NCBI GenBank assembly: GCA_900540375.1
Contig: UQFS01000011.1
Location: 24,729 to 88,728 of the forward strand
Direction of reading: 5' to 3'
Source: an uncultured Prevotella sp.
GTDB taxonomy: Bacteria > Bacteroidota > Bacteroidia > Bacteroidales > Bacteroidaceae
Length of the DNA stretch: 64,000 nt
The notes under the pieces were generated by a model. It did no database searches and was not told where the DNA came from. It saw nothing but the letters and a program-made list of their open reading frames with translations. A program made the position numbers and the translations under genes. This document shows, one piece after another, positions 25,901 to 40,600 of the stretch (positions are counted from its first letter, which is position 1; the number at the start of each line of letters is the position of its first letter).

Positions 25901-27498
25901 CCGACGCGTCCGATATACTCAGCCAGACTCATCACGAGGTTCTCACGGATGGAGTCGATGGCCGGGTTGGTGACCTGAGCGAACTGCTGACGGAAGTAGT
26001 TGAAGAAGATCTGGGGTTTGGGAGAGAGCACAGCCAGCGGCGTGTCGTTACCCATAGAAGCCGTTGGCTCCTGTCCCTTGGTAGACATTGGGATGAGCGT
26101 GTCCTTGATATCTTCCTCGCCGAATCCGAATTCCACCTCTTTGGCATGGAGATGCTCCACGCTGTTGCTGACCTTACGGCCGGAGCGGATGTTCTCGAGC
26201 TGAATACGGTTAGTGTTGAGCCACTGACGATAAGGATGCTGCGAGGCGAGGCGCTCCTTGATTTCTCCGTCGTAGTAGATCTTTCCCTCTTCTGTGTCGA
26301 CGAGCAGGATCTTACCCGGCTGCAGGCGTCCTTTTTCTGCGATCTCGGTTGGATCGAAGTCCATCACGCCGACCTCAGATGCCACCACCATCGTGCCGTT
26401 CTTTGTGATCGTATAGCGGGCCGGACGCAGACCGTTGCGGTCAAGCATACCACCGGTGTAGCGCCCGTCACTGAACATCAGCGCGGCAGGTCCGTCCCAC
26501 GGTTCCATCAGGATGGAGTGATACTCATAGAATGCTTTCAGATCCTCGCTGATCGGGTTCTTGTCGTTGAAACTCTCCGGAATCATCACCGAGAGCGCGT
26601 GCGGCAGACTCATGCCGTTCATGACGAAGAACTCAAAGACATTGTCCAGCGAAGCCGAGTCACTCATGTCGGGCTGTACGATCGGTGAGATGTCATGGAT
26701 GTCGCCGAGCGCTTCGGAAGAGAGGACACTCTCACGTGCTTTCATCCACGAACGGTTGCCGCGGATAGTGTTGATCTCGCCGTTATGGCAAAGCAGGCGA
26801 AAAGGCTGTGCCAAGGCCCATGTAGGGAACGTGTTGGTTGAGAAACGGGAATGCACGAGAGCCAGTCCGCTGGTAAAGTAGTTGTTCGTCAGGTCGGGAT
26901 AGTACTGACGCAGCTGCAGGCTGGAGAGCATACCTTTGTATACGATGGTCTTGCTGGAGAGCGAGCAGATATAGAAGTCCTTATCGTGAACGCGGCGCTC
27001 GATCTTCTTTCTGATGATATACAGGATGCGCTCGAAGACGGGCACCTTGTCGTCACTGACACCGGTGATGAACACCTGCTTGACATCAGGTTCCGACTCC
27101 AGTGCGGCCTCACCCAGGCAGTCAGGGCTTGTCGGTACGGAACGCAGGTGCATGAGCTGCAATCCCTCGCGCTCGATCTCCTCGATCATGATGGAAAGAA
27201 TGGACTGCTGGCGCTTCTCATCCTTAGGCAAGAATATCAATCCTGTACCATACTTACCCTTCTCCGGAACTGGAATACCCTGAAGCAATATAAACTCGTG
27301 GGGAATCTGAAGCAGGATACCTGCACCGTCACCTGTCTTTCCGTCAGCGCCCTCCGCACCACGATGACGCAGGTTCTCGAGCACTTTCAGGGCGTTGTCG
27401 ACGAGTTGGTGCGACTTTCCGCCGTGGATATTCACCACCATACCTACACCGCACGCATCGTGCTCGTAGGCGCTGTTGTATAATCCATTTCTTTGCAT
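22966..27498 (-). CDS. gltB: Glutamate synthase large subunit
   Basis: A 1510-residue protein matching the GltB alpha subunit. A 15-residue propeptide precedes the nucleophile in ACGVGMV (Cys16) of the class II glutaminase domain. This is followed by the central and FMN-binding synthase domains (GEGGQLPGYKVNEIIAKTRHS, SGAEGGTGASPASS), the 3Fe-4S cysteine cluster RKCSQNTCPMGVATQ near residue 1125, and a C-terminal beta-helix GXGXG domain (GGRVVVLGPTGRNFAAGMSGG). It splits ammonia from glutamine and uses it to convert 2-oxoglutarate to glutamate with electrons from GltD. Length is normal for the family. It is first in its operon. Confidence 0.97.
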   Translation of the reverse strand: MQRNGLYNSAYEHDACGVGMVVNIHGGKSHQLVDNALKVLENLRHRGAEGADGKTGDGAGILLQIPHEFILLQGIPVPEKGKYGTGLIFLPKDEKRQQSILSIMIEEIEREGLQLMHLRSVPTSPDCLGEAALESEPDVKQVFITGVSDDKVPVFERILYIIRKKIERRVHDKDFYICSLSSKTIVYKGMLSSLQLRQYYPDLTNNYFTSGLALVHSRFSTNTFPTWALAQPFRLLCHNGEINTIRGNRSWMKARESVLSSEALGDIHDISPIVQPDMSDSASLDNVFEFFVMNGMSLPHALSVMIPESFNDKNPISEDLKAFYEYHSILMEPWDGPAALMFSDGRYTGGMLDRNGLRPARYTITKNGTMVVASEVGVMDFDPTEIAEKGRLQPGKILLVDTEEGKIYYDGEIKERLASQHPYRQWLNTNRIQLENIRSGRKVSNSVEHLHAKEVEFGFGEEDIKDTLIPMSTKGQEPTASMGNDTPLAVLSPKPQIFFNYFRQQFAQVTNPAIDSIRENLVMSLAEYIGRVGTGILNPDETNCKMVRLPHPILTNAQLDILCNIRYKGFNTRKLSMTFEAPADPTMGGERLHEAIDRLCHDAEQSVDDGYNYIILSDRDIDDKHIAIPSLLAVSAVHHYLINVGKRVQTALIVESGEIREVMHAALLLGYGASALCPYMTYAVLDDLVKKGKIQENYATAEANYIKAVKKGLFKIMAKMGISTIRSYRGAQIFEAVGLSQGLLKAYFGTDTSSIGGIGLDTIARDQLRFHKAAVVTEKEEETLHIELPLKNLGQFHWRKDGIDHAWNPETIATLQLATRTGNYELFKKFSNLVDHKKEPIFVRDFLDFKRNPIDINKVEPVESIVKHFVTGAMSFGALSKEAHEALALAMNALGARSNTGEGGEDRDRYSGTVDGISLSSKTKQVASGRFGVTTEYLVNAEEIQIKVTQGAKPGEGGQLPGYKVNEIIAKTRHSIPGISLISPPPHHDIYSIEDLKQLIFDLKNVNPKAAISVKLVAESGVGTIAAGVVKAKADLVVISGAEGGTGASPASSMRFAGISPEIGIAETQQTLVRNGLRSLARLQVDGQLKTGLDVILMSLLGAEEFGFGTSALITLGCVMMRKCSQNTCPMGVATQDPKLRAHFQGSYHNVVNYMKFIAQEVREYLAEMGYTSLNEIVGHTELIVPRDIKAEEANVNEETVAKWKSLDFSNLLHRETGDSSLYCTKLQDHEIHDLLDQQIIASAQNAIEKKEEINLDYAIRNTNRAVGTMLSGLIATKYGEEGLPDDTINIKFKGSAGQSFGAFLVHGVSFKLEGETNDYFGKGLSGGRVSILPPIRSNFEAEDNIIAGNTGLYGATSGELYINGQVGERFAVRNSGAIAVVEGAGDHCCEYMTGGRVVVLGPTGRNFAAGMSGGVAYVWDKNHNFDYFCNMDMVEINLVEETTYRKELHELIRQHYLYTGSKLARTMLDDWNHYVEEFIQVVPIEYKRVLQEEQVKKLQQKIADMQRDY

Positions 27499-27537
27499 TT
27501 GCTAACGTATTTGGTTATTTCTCTATCAAATTGACTA

Positions 27538-27545
27538 CAAAATTA
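27538..27545 (-). promoter_or_regulatory. Candidate -7 box for gltBD
   Basis: The minus strand reads TAATTTTG, matching TAnnTTTG, about 40 nt upstream of the gltB ATG. No clear -33 box is visible, so this is tentative. Confidence 0.4.
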
Positions 27546-28050
27546 CTAAAATTACTCCTAATTGTAAGAATATACCTACAAAAGGGGAATGTGAATTTCT
27601 TGTGTAACCTTTTGTTCTTACAGTTGTTTCTTATATGATGATTAATTTGTACTATTTATAAGCAAAACAAAATAAAATGCTTATAAAATGTCACAATGTA
27701 AACTAAAGTGTATTTGCATATCTGCATGACCATAGAATAAGCATCACAATAGTTTGTTGTTCTTTTCATTCGATTGACTGGTCATCGACATGTCAACGAT
27801 ATATAATTCGGGTTACTTTGCAGTGTGGTCTTGAAAAGGTTACGGTCGGAAGATGCCACACCTGATATATACAAGCCTAATATATATATAATAAGGTGTC
27901 GCAAACGGAGATGACCGGTGGGAGGCTTCACTCTAAAAAACAAATAAGCGATGATTGGATAGTTCAATGAATGTCTCCCTCCTGTGATGGAGGGTGTGTC
28001 GCTGACTGTACAGAACTATGCTGCGCTATCTTTAAAAGAAAAGAACTTTT
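27546..28050. other. Gene-free AT-rich intergenic region upstream of gltB
   Basis: About 500 nt without a supported gene. It holds an AT-only run, TATATATATAATAAGGTGT, around 27880-27899, whose near match sits at about 1494-1512 and a reverse-complement relative at about 13590-13606. It also has a small hairpin CCCTCC-tgtgat-GGAGGG at 27977-27994 similar to the other GC-rich intergenic hairpins. The short frames here have no recognisable product. Confidence 0.6.
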
Positions 28051-28114
28051 TGGGTAGTGATGAACCTTTCCATCAGTTTTTTTGTGTGGGTAGTGATTTG
28101 TGTGGGTAGTGATG
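28051..28114. repeat. Three copies of the tRNA-Tyr 3' end
   Basis: TGGGTAGTGAT occurs at 28051-28061, 28087-28097 and 28103-28113. The last is the real 3' end of the tRNA-Tyr gene (minus strand); the other two lie immediately downstream. Repeated tRNA 3' ends are what integration and excision of tRNA-targeting elements leave behind, though no integrase is nearby. Confidence 0.65.
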
Positions 28115-28185
28115 GATTCGAACCACCGAAGGCAAGAGCCAGCAGATTTACAGTCTGCCCCATTTGGCCACTCTGGTAACTACCC
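28103..28185 (-). tRNA. tRNA-Tyr (GTA anticodon)
   Basis: The minus strand starts GGGTAGTT at 28185 and ends ACTACCC plus A at 28103, giving a 7-bp acceptor stem. The anticodon stem-loop CAGACTGTAAATCTG carries GTA. The T arm GGTTCGAATCC is intact, and a long variable arm between them fits class II tRNA-Tyr. The length is 83 nt. The 3' CCA is not encoded (next bases are CAC). Confidence 0.95.
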
Positions 28186-28203
28186 ATTTCCGGAAAGCAA
28201 TTA

Positions 28204-28211
28204 CAAAAGTA
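28204..28211 (-). promoter_or_regulatory. Candidate -7 box for tRNA-Tyr
   Basis: The minus strand reads TACTTTTG, matching TAnnTTTG, ending 18 nt before the mature tRNA 5' end. The rest of the 28186-28463 gap up to the metalloprotease stop shows nothing else that I can support. Confidence 0.5.
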
Positions 28212-28463
28212 ATACTTTATCGTGAGATGGCAAAGACCCTTGAGCCTCTTTTTTATTACTTTAACAGAAAACTGCGAGACGCGAGTAATCTTTGGGAGAC
28301 GGTGGTCTCCCTTTCTTGCTTTTTGCATTGCTATTCTGTTTTTTGTGATTTGCGGCTACTATTCATAGCTCCCATCGACGTTTCCTGGTACAGATTATGG
28401 CCTATATCTGCTACCGAAAATTGCAGTTCTGTCTTGAACTCAAGCCATAAAAGGTTGCTGTCA

Positions 28464-30025
28464 TCAGAAGGCTATCTTATAGGTCTTCGCCCCCTGCCAT
28501 GATACCACACTGATGAGATACACGCCATGCCCGTAGCCTCCCAAAGCGAGGGTGATGTCATCGCTGTCGCTATGAGTCACCATGAGCGTGGCACCATAGA
28601 CATCGTGCACGGCAATGCGGGCTCCTTTAGGAGCCGTGATGGTGATATCTCCATTGCTACTCCATGTTATCTTATTCTCTGCTGCAGCTGTCACCGGACG
28701 ACGGATTTCCGTAGCAATTTCCGACTCAACATAGTCGCATTCTATCGTCAACGGCTGACGACCGACATAGCAATCCGACGCTGTCGTCGCCGAAGGCTGG
28801 AAGGTGACATATATCTTCTTGTCAGCTCCAAGAGTCACCGTGCCCTTCACATTTAGCAGTATCGTCTGTCCGTTCCCTTTGGCCGAAGCCATCAACCCGT
28901 CGGGCAGTCCTTCCACGGTGAAATCCGTTCCTGCCGTTAGTGCACCCTGTTTGGCCGAAGCACCAATGACACGCAGTGCCACCGTGACGTCATAGTTACC
29001 CTTGGTGTCCTTGGGTAAGAGCTCCTGCTTACTGTCGAGGACCACGCGGGGGCGGGAGGCATCGGACAGAAAGACTTTAGCAAGAGTGGCATCCGACCAC
29101 AGACATGCCCGCGACTTTTCTTGCAAGGCCGCCGACATACGGTCAACCTGCCCTTTGGTGAACATCGAGGTACGCACGTAGCTGTAGTTCATATAGTTGG
29201 TCCAATTGGTTTTCTGTCCCAGACAGTTCACGTCGCCGGGGCCCATCTGCGGTCTATCAGCAGGTGGCGTATCGTCAACATAGTCACCGGGGTTAGCCTC
29301 GCCGTTGAATCCCTTGCTACAGCCATCGGGGAACTTCTTTTCATCATAATCGAAGGTGTGGGCCAGGTTCAAGAAGTGCCCGAACTCATGGGTCAGCACA
29401 CGCCGGAAGTTCTCGTCGGTGTTGCTGCCCAGGTAGGCGCCGTTATAGACAACCCGGGCCTGTTTGAAGCGTGTCATCTCCCAGTTGGGATACCATGACA
29501 CCCCAGAGTTATTGGTGACACCGTCAGCATAGAGGTCGTTCATGATATAGACATTCATATACTTCTTGTTGTCCCAGGCATACAGCTGCAGTCGTGGCGG
29601 ATTCGCATTGCCAAAACCACTCTCCAGTCTGTGGAAGACGATGCCTGTGGTGGCCTCACCGTTAGGACCTATCTCCGCCAATCGGAACTCAATATTGAGA
29701 GGTGTGCTGAGCTTGTCAAACTGTGGATTGTCGTCGCCGGAGGGCAGATCGCCGGTGGTGAGGGCATTGAAGTCCTCATTGGTACGTCGCAGGGCATCCT
29801 CGATGATTTCGCGCGTGACGTGCTTGCCATTGAAGTCCGTGCCAAAGACATGGAATACAATGGGAATGACATAGTGCTTCTCAGCGGCCGCTCTCGTGAG
29901 AGCCACCCGTGTCATGGGCGCTGGCTGTTCATACATCCGGCAGGGCTGGGGAATGTCAAGGCACTCCTGAGCAAAACCGTTAGCGGCAGCAGAGAGTGCA
30001 AGAGTCAAAATGTAGATTTTGGTTT

Positions 30026-30029
<4 letters not shown>
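28464..30029 (-). CDS. Secreted M43-type zinc metalloprotease with putative T9SS C-terminal domain
   Basis: A 521-residue protein with a signal peptide ending NGFAQ. The zinc site HEFGHFLNLAH (His214, Glu215, His218, His224) and the Met-turn region NYMNYSYV fit metzincins of the pappalysin/cytophagalysin family M43. The usual Gly in the eighth position of HEXXHXXGXXH is Asn here, so the match is not perfect. The region after about residue 330 is beta-rich, and the last about 70 residues (VHDVYGATLM to AKTYKIAF) look like a type IX secretion sorting domain, implying export across the outer membrane. It overlaps the GH63-like gene by 4 nt and is the last gene of the sigma/FecR/SusCD-led run, so protein removal may help the cell reach a glycoprotein glycan; that is inference. 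Confidence 0.85.
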
Positions 30030-35165
<5,136 letters not shown>

Positions 35166-35768
35166 TCATAGTTCACAAAAGAAGGTGACGAGAAAAGGCA
35201 CGCTGAAATCCATGCAGAAGCCGTGGAAGACGGAGAGCGTGGCGAAGTCCTTGCCACTGTAGCGCGTGATGATGGGCAGTGTGGTATCCATCGACGTGGC
35301 GCCACCCACGCTGATGGGTGCCAAAGGTCCAAACCACCTCACCAGCAACGGCGAAGCGAGGAGGGTGAGCAGCTCACGCACGATGTTGGCCAGCAGCGCT
35401 ACGGTGCCCAAAGCCGCCCCCCGGTACTCGGTGATGAAGATGCTCGACAGCGAGTAGTAGCCGAATCCGGAGCCGATAGCCAGGCTGTCGGTGATGCCCA
35501 CCTGCGGCAGCAGAAGGCTGACGGCAAAGCATCCCGCCAACGTACCAGCCAAGGTGCACAGGGGCAGAAAGAGTAGACGGGGGGTGGTGTGACGCAAGGT
35601 GTGGAGGACCTCAGCGTCGCAGCCTATGCTCACACCCACACAGAAGATGAGGGCGCAGAGAGCCACGAAACTCACGGAGCTGTCGGCAACTTCCGTAGGC
35701 AGGAGATGGAAATAGCCGCAGAAGAGTCCGATGACAAAGAAAGCGAGGATGACGAGGCTACCCTTCAT
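35166..35768 (-). CDS. lysO: LysO-type exporter, C-terminal half-protein
   Basis: The ATG at 35768 overlaps the stop of the upstream small gene (ATGA) and starts with the membrane segment MKGSLVILAFFVIGLFCGYF. A longer frame begins 33 nt upstream but would run into that gene. The 200-residue product has about six hydrophobic segments and matches the larger part of LysO/DUF340 lysine exporters (VGVSIGCDAEVL, SGFGYYSLSSIFITEYRGA, GGATSMDTTLPIITRYSG). In E. coli LysO is one chain; here the N-terminal part is a separate gene, and together they would form the full carrier. Lysine export is the known function of the family; why it sits in a glycan locus is unclear. Confidence 0.82.
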   Translation of the reverse strand: MKGSLVILAFFVIGLFCGYFHLLPTEVADSSVSFVALCALIFCVGVSIGCDAEVLHTLRHTTPRLLFLPLCTLAGTLAGCFAVSLLLPQVGITDSLAIGSGFGYYSLSSIFITEYRGAALGTVALLANIVRELLTLLASPLLVRWFGPLAPISVGGATSMDTTLPIITRYSGKDFATLSVFHGFCMDFSVPFLVTFFCEL

Positions 35769-36034
35769 GAGCGTCCTCCCTTCACATAGCGCCACAGCCA
35801 CATAGCCAAGAGGGCACTGCCCAAGGAGCCGCCCACGGAGAGTACGACGGCCTCAAGGCCGAGACGGCTCAGACTGTGGATGATGTGTGGATTACCGCCC
35901 ACCTCAATGCCCAAGAGAAACAGCAATGCCCAGATGAGCACCGTGGTAAGGGGCGACAGCCACCTCAACGTTTTCTTTCTCAGCATGCGGCCCACAAGGA
36001 TGCCGCATGCCATCATCAGAATAATCTTCAGCAT
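35765..36034 (-). CDS. LysO-type exporter, N-terminal half-protein (DUF340-like)
   Basis: An 89-residue membrane protein with about three hydrophobic segments (IILMMACGILVGRML, TVLIWALLFLLGIEVG, VVLSVGGSLGSALLAMWL). It corresponds to the first third of LysO and is joined to the next gene by an ATGA overlap. I recall such split pairs in other Bacteroidales, so it is more likely a standard arrangement than a frameshift. It lies 16 nt after the SusD stop. Confidence 0.78.
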   Translation of the reverse strand: MLKIILMMACGILVGRMLRKKTLRWLSPLTTVLIWALLFLLGIEVGGNPHIIHSLSRLGLEAVVLSVGGSLGSALLAMWLWRYVKGGRS

Positions 36035-36050
36035 GGTTATCTTGTTGTAC

Positions 36051-37595
36051 TTATTTCTTTAGCGCGCCATTATCGTTGAGCTCCTGCAGCGGAATGGGAT
36101 AGAACGCCTTGTCAGCGGAGTAGCCGGTTCGTCCGGCAGCCTGCAGGGCCTCTGTGGTTTTACCCCAGCGGCGTAGATCATACCATCGCATGCTCTCCAG
36201 TGGAAACTCCAGCTCGCGCTCGTGCTCTATCTGTGCCTGCACCTCAGCCTGTGTGGTGCCTGTCATCGGCGGCATGTCGCCATGGACATGGCGCACCTCG
36301 TTGATGAGAGGTATGGCCTGGGCAGTCTGGCTCATACCGTTGAGGGCCTCGGCCTTCATCAGCAGCACGTTGGCATAGCGCATGAGCGGCAGGTTCAGAG
36401 CCGTGGAGCTCAGCGACAGCCCCTCATAGGTGGCGGGCATGAACTTGCGGAAGGCAGGACGGTTGTAGGCATTGCCGTTGCCATCCTGGAACCAGTCGTC
36501 ATAGTCGTATCCATAAACCTTTCCGGTGCCGTCGTTGAAATAATCGCACTGGAAGAAGATGGTGGCATAGAGACGTGAGTCGTAGTCGCCCTTCGTCGAA
36601 GTCTTTCCTTCCTTCATATATTCGTTCATGAGCTGTGTGGAGGGCAGGATCTCGTCCCAGCCCCAAAGCTCGGAGCAGCCTATCCAGCGGTGCAACTGGG
36701 TGCGGTAGAGGGCACCGTTGGCATCGCTGAAGGAGTATTGCTGCTCGAAGATACTCTCCTTGCTGTTTTTCAGTGTTCCGTTGAACATATCGGTGAAGTC
36801 GCTGACGAGCTCATAGTCCTTGACTTGGTTGAAAGCCTCTACGGCATTGGTCAAATCCTGCTGCTTGTTGGCCGTCTCCTCATAGGCTCTTGTGAGCCAG
36901 GCCCAGCCCATGTAGGCATAGGCGGCCCCCGAAGTGGCACGCCCTACGTTGTCGTTGTCCCACTTTTGCGGCAGCTTGTCGGCAGCGGCCTTAAAGTCAT
37001 TGATGATGAAGTCCCATGTTTCGGGACGCGGCGAGACATCCTTGTCGAGTGCTGATGCCTCACCCGATGTGATATAGTGGTCGCGGATGATGATGTTCTG
37101 CCAGTTGAGCAGGAGCATCATGTGATAATAGCCGCGCAGAAAGCGGGCTTCAGCGATGAGGGCATCACGGTTGGCCGCGGATATCTTGTCTTCGCCCATA
37201 ACACCTGCCTTGTCGATAATCTGGTTACAGAAGCTGATACCGGTATACATGTGGTCCCAGTAGGTGGTAAACTGCGAGTTGCCGTTGGTATAGGTAAAGT
37301 TGTAGAGGTCCACCCAGTTCTGATAGTTCATGGCATCCTTACCCATGTTAATGTCGTCACCCCGATAGTCGAGGACGGGCCAGTTGACCTCGGCAAAGGT
37401 CCACATATCACTGGAGTAGTCCATGAGATACATCTGCGAGTAAGCCGACGACATAGCGTTCTCCACGTCAGCCTGATTGCGCCAGTAGTTCTTCGACGTG
37501 AGCTGGTCGGGAGGCGTCTGGGTGAGATAGTCGTCACAGCCTGCCACGGTAAGGGTTAGGAGCATGGCGAATATATAATAGAATATCTTTTTCAT
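36051..37595 (-). CDS. SusD/RagB-type outer-membrane glycan-binding lipoprotein
   Basis: A 514-residue lipoprotein with signal peptide and lipobox LTVAGC. The N-terminal CDDYLTQTPPDQLTSKNYW and C-terminal LPLMRYANVLLMKAEALN and MRWYDLRRWGKT patterns are those of the RagB/SusD family, with TPR-like helices in between. SusD sits as a lid on the SusC transporter and binds oligosaccharide at the cell surface. It follows SusC by 21 nt. The ligand cannot be inferred from sequence; neighbours (LacZ-type GH2, GH63-like) suggest a galactose- and alpha-glycoside-containing glycan. Confidence 0.93.
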   Translation of the reverse strand: MKKIFYYIFAMLLTLTVAGCDDYLTQTPPDQLTSKNYWRNQADVENAMSSAYSQMYLMDYSSDMWTFAEVNWPVLDYRGDDINMGKDAMNYQNWVDLYNFTYTNGNSQFTTYWDHMYTGISFCNQIIDKAGVMGEDKISAANRDALIAEARFLRGYYHMMLLLNWQNIIIRDHYITSGEASALDKDVSPRPETWDFIINDFKAAADKLPQKWDNDNVGRATSGAAYAYMGWAWLTRAYEETANKQQDLTNAVEAFNQVKDYELVSDFTDMFNGTLKNSKESIFEQQYSFSDANGALYRTQLHRWIGCSELWGWDEILPSTQLMNEYMKEGKTSTKGDYDSRLYATIFFQCDYFNDGTGKVYGYDYDDWFQDGNGNAYNRPAFRKFMPATYEGLSLSSTALNLPLMRYANVLLMKAEALNGMSQTAQAIPLINEVRHVHGDMPPMTGTTQAEVQAQIEHERELEFPLESMRWYDLRRWGKTTEALQAAGRTGYSADKAFYPIPLQELNDNGALKK

Positions 37596-37616
37596 GGCTT
37601 GTCTGATTGTAAGGTT

Positions 37617-40600
37617 TTAGAATGTTATCTGCGCACCGATGGTGTAGGAGCGCGTGAAAGGATAGATGAGGTTGTCGACACCGGTGTTGAGGACACCTCG
37701 TGAGAACTCGGGGTCTATGCCGTCGTAGCCGGTGATGGTGAAGAGGTTGTCGGCACTGACATAGAAGCGTACCTTCTCCACGGTGTTTCTGAAGGCTTTC
37801 CACTTTGGTAGCGTATAGCCCACCTGTATCTCACGCATGCGCAGGAAGTCGCCATTCTCCAGGAAACGTGTCGACTCTCGTGAGTTGTTGTTCGGGTCCT
37901 GGTAGACGGCACGTGGCACGTCGGTGTTGCGGTTGTCAGTGGTCCAGGCGTTGAGGGCCGACTTGAGGAAGTTGGAGCCGCTGCTCATACCCTCATAGAA
38001 ATAGCGGTTGCCGTTGTAGAGCTTGTAGTCAAAGGCTCCGCTGAGGGTGAAGTTCATGTCGAGGCCCTTCCATGCACAGCTGAAATTGAGGTTGGCCTCC
38101 ACCTTGGGGATACCAGAGCCGGAGTAGACTTTGTCGTCATCGTTGATGACGCCGTCACCGTTCATATCCTTGAAGCGTATATCACCGGCCACAGCATTGG
38201 GTTGCAGGCGCTCGCCCCGGGCGTTGACATAGGCCGCTGCCTCCTCATCGCTCTGGAAGATGCCGCCGGCCTGGTAGAGATAGAAGGCGCCGATGGGCTT
38301 TCCCACACGTGTCTGTGTGGGGAAGTGTTCGGAACCGTATTTCAAGCCCTGGCCATAGAGCACTTGGTTGGCGTCGGAGAGGGCCTTAACCTTGTTGCTC
38401 ACCGTGCTGAGGTTGGCACCGACGGTATAGGAGAAGTCGCCAATGTGGTCGTTCCAGTTGAGTTCTATCTCGATACCTGTGTTGCGCATCTTGCCCACGT
38501 TGAGAATAGGGCTGGAGAGACCCACAGAAGGAGCCAACTCCTTATAGATGAGCAGATCGGAAGTCTCGTTGTAATAATAGTTGATGTTACCTGAGAGTCG
38601 GTTGTTGAAGAGTCCGAAGTCGACACCGATGTTCTTAGTGTCCGTGGTCTCCCACTTCAGGTCACGGTTCTCCAGTCCGCGGGCTATGCTGCCAGCCCAT
38701 GCTGAGTTGCCGGTACCGCGTACGTAGCCCTGGTACATTGTGTTGGAGGTGCTGATGAGGGCGAGGAAGGAGTAGTAGCCCAAGGCATTCTCATTGCCTA
38801 AGCGCCCCCATGAGGCACGGAGCTTGAGATTGCTGAAGGGCGTGCTCTTCGGGAAGAATGACTCCTCGGAGATGCGCCAGCCAAGAGCCACAGAGGGGAA
38901 GGTGCCCCAACGACGTTCGGAACCAAACTTGGAACTGCCGTCACGGCGGAGGGTAAACTGCATGAGATAACGGTTGGCATAGTTATAGTTCAGACGCCCG
39001 AAGAAGGAAGCGCGGTTGTAGCGCCAGTAGGAGCCGTCGCCGCTGTAGGTGCCACCCTCACCGGCATCGACGGTGGGGAAGTCAGGTGAGAGGAAGCCGG
39101 CTGGCTGCTCGCTCTGCACGAGTTTGCCGTTCTCGACACGATAGACGATGGTCTTTCCCTCGACGGCGACATCATCCCACTCATATTTCTTGGCGTCGAT
39201 GGAGCTGCCGAGCATGACGTTGACAGAATGGCTGCCAAACTGCTTGTTGAAGTTGAGGACGTTGTCGAAGACATGGTTCTCCCAGTAGGTGCTGCCTGCG
39301 GAACTGTTGGGATAGAGCACAGGTACCTTGGCATCAGCGATATAGTCGGGCGAATGATAATTGATGCGGCCATGCACGCCACGGTAGGCATAACTTGTCT
39401 TGAAGCTCAACCAGGGAGTGATGTGGAAGGTCAGACCCACGTTGCCGTTGAAGTCGTAGCCACGACTGCGACCTTTCTTATAGTAATCGTCGGCCATGAT
39501 GTTGCGGTTGTTGGGCAGACCGTCGAAATTGGTCAACCCGAAGCCATATTTCTCCTTGTCGTTATAGATGGGCACAAGGGGTGATATCATGTACATCTCC
39601 TTAATGGAGTACTGAGGCTGGTGGCTCTCGGTGAAGCGGAAGTTCATGTTGGCATCGAAGTCGAGGAAGCCGCGTGTGGCATGGAGTTTGGCACGGGCAT
39701 TATCTTGCCGGAAGCTGTTGCCACGGAAGATACCCTTGTCGTTGGCATGGTTATAGGAAACGGCATACTGGCCCTTGTCCGTTCCGCCGCGCACACTGAC
39801 CATATAGTTCTGTGACAAGCCGCTGCGCTCCACAGCCTTCTGCCAGTCGGTGTCGACACCAGTATCGTGGGTGATATAGGCAGGCAGGGTGACAGCATCA
39901 GCAGGGAACTGCGCATTGTAGTTGTCGTACATCTGCTTGTGGACCTGCTTGTACTCGGCGGCGTTGAGCATGTCGAGCTTCTTGGCGATATGGGTGAAGC
40001 TGAGGTAGGTGGTGAAGTCTATCTTCATGTCGCCCTTCTTGCCGTTCTTCGTGGTGACGATGACCACGCCGTTGGCAGCCACAGAGCCATAGATGGCAGC
40101 AGCGGCACCATCCTTGAGTATTTCCATGGTCTCTATGTCCTGTGGGTTGACGTTGTCGATGTTGCCGGGGAAGCCATCAATGATATACAGCGGCTCGTTG
40201 TCGCCAAAGGTCTTGATGCCACGTATCTTCACGCTGAATCCGGCACCGGCATTGCCGCCGTTCTTGAGAATGCTCACGCCGGCCACCTTGCCTTCGAGGG
40301 CCTCGGCGGGATTGGTGGTGGTGCGTTTGGCCAGATCGGTGGCGTCGACAGAGGTAATGGCTCCCGTGAGGTCGCTCTTCTTCATCGTGCCATAACCCAC
40401 GACGACAATCTCGTCGAGGGCCTGGGTGTCTTCAGCGAGACTGACGCGCATGTTGTCGCGTGCCTTGGACACAAAATCTTTGAAGCCGACATAGCTCACG
40501 ACGATATCGCTGCCTTCTGGGGCGTCGAGGGTGAACTCGCCGTCGATGTTGGTGACGGTCTTGATGTCGGTGCCCCGGACCTGGACGGTGGCACCAATGA

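Noticed and set aside
25084..26688. A 534-residue plus-strand frame inside gltB
   Set aside because: It is antisense to a well conserved enzyme gene and the translation shows only Leu/Val/Asp/Glu-rich shadow sequence.
27782..27967. A 61-residue frame in the gltB upstream region
   Set aside because: No start context, no domain, and AT-rich sequence in which short frames arise freely.
28032..28328. A 98-residue frame across the tRNA-Tyr gene
   Set aside because: It reads through a canonical tRNA and has no family resemblance.
28164..28502. A 112-residue plus-strand frame next to tRNA-Tyr
   Set aside because: It starts inside the tRNA gene and ends inside the metalloprotease gene on the other strand, with no recognisable product.
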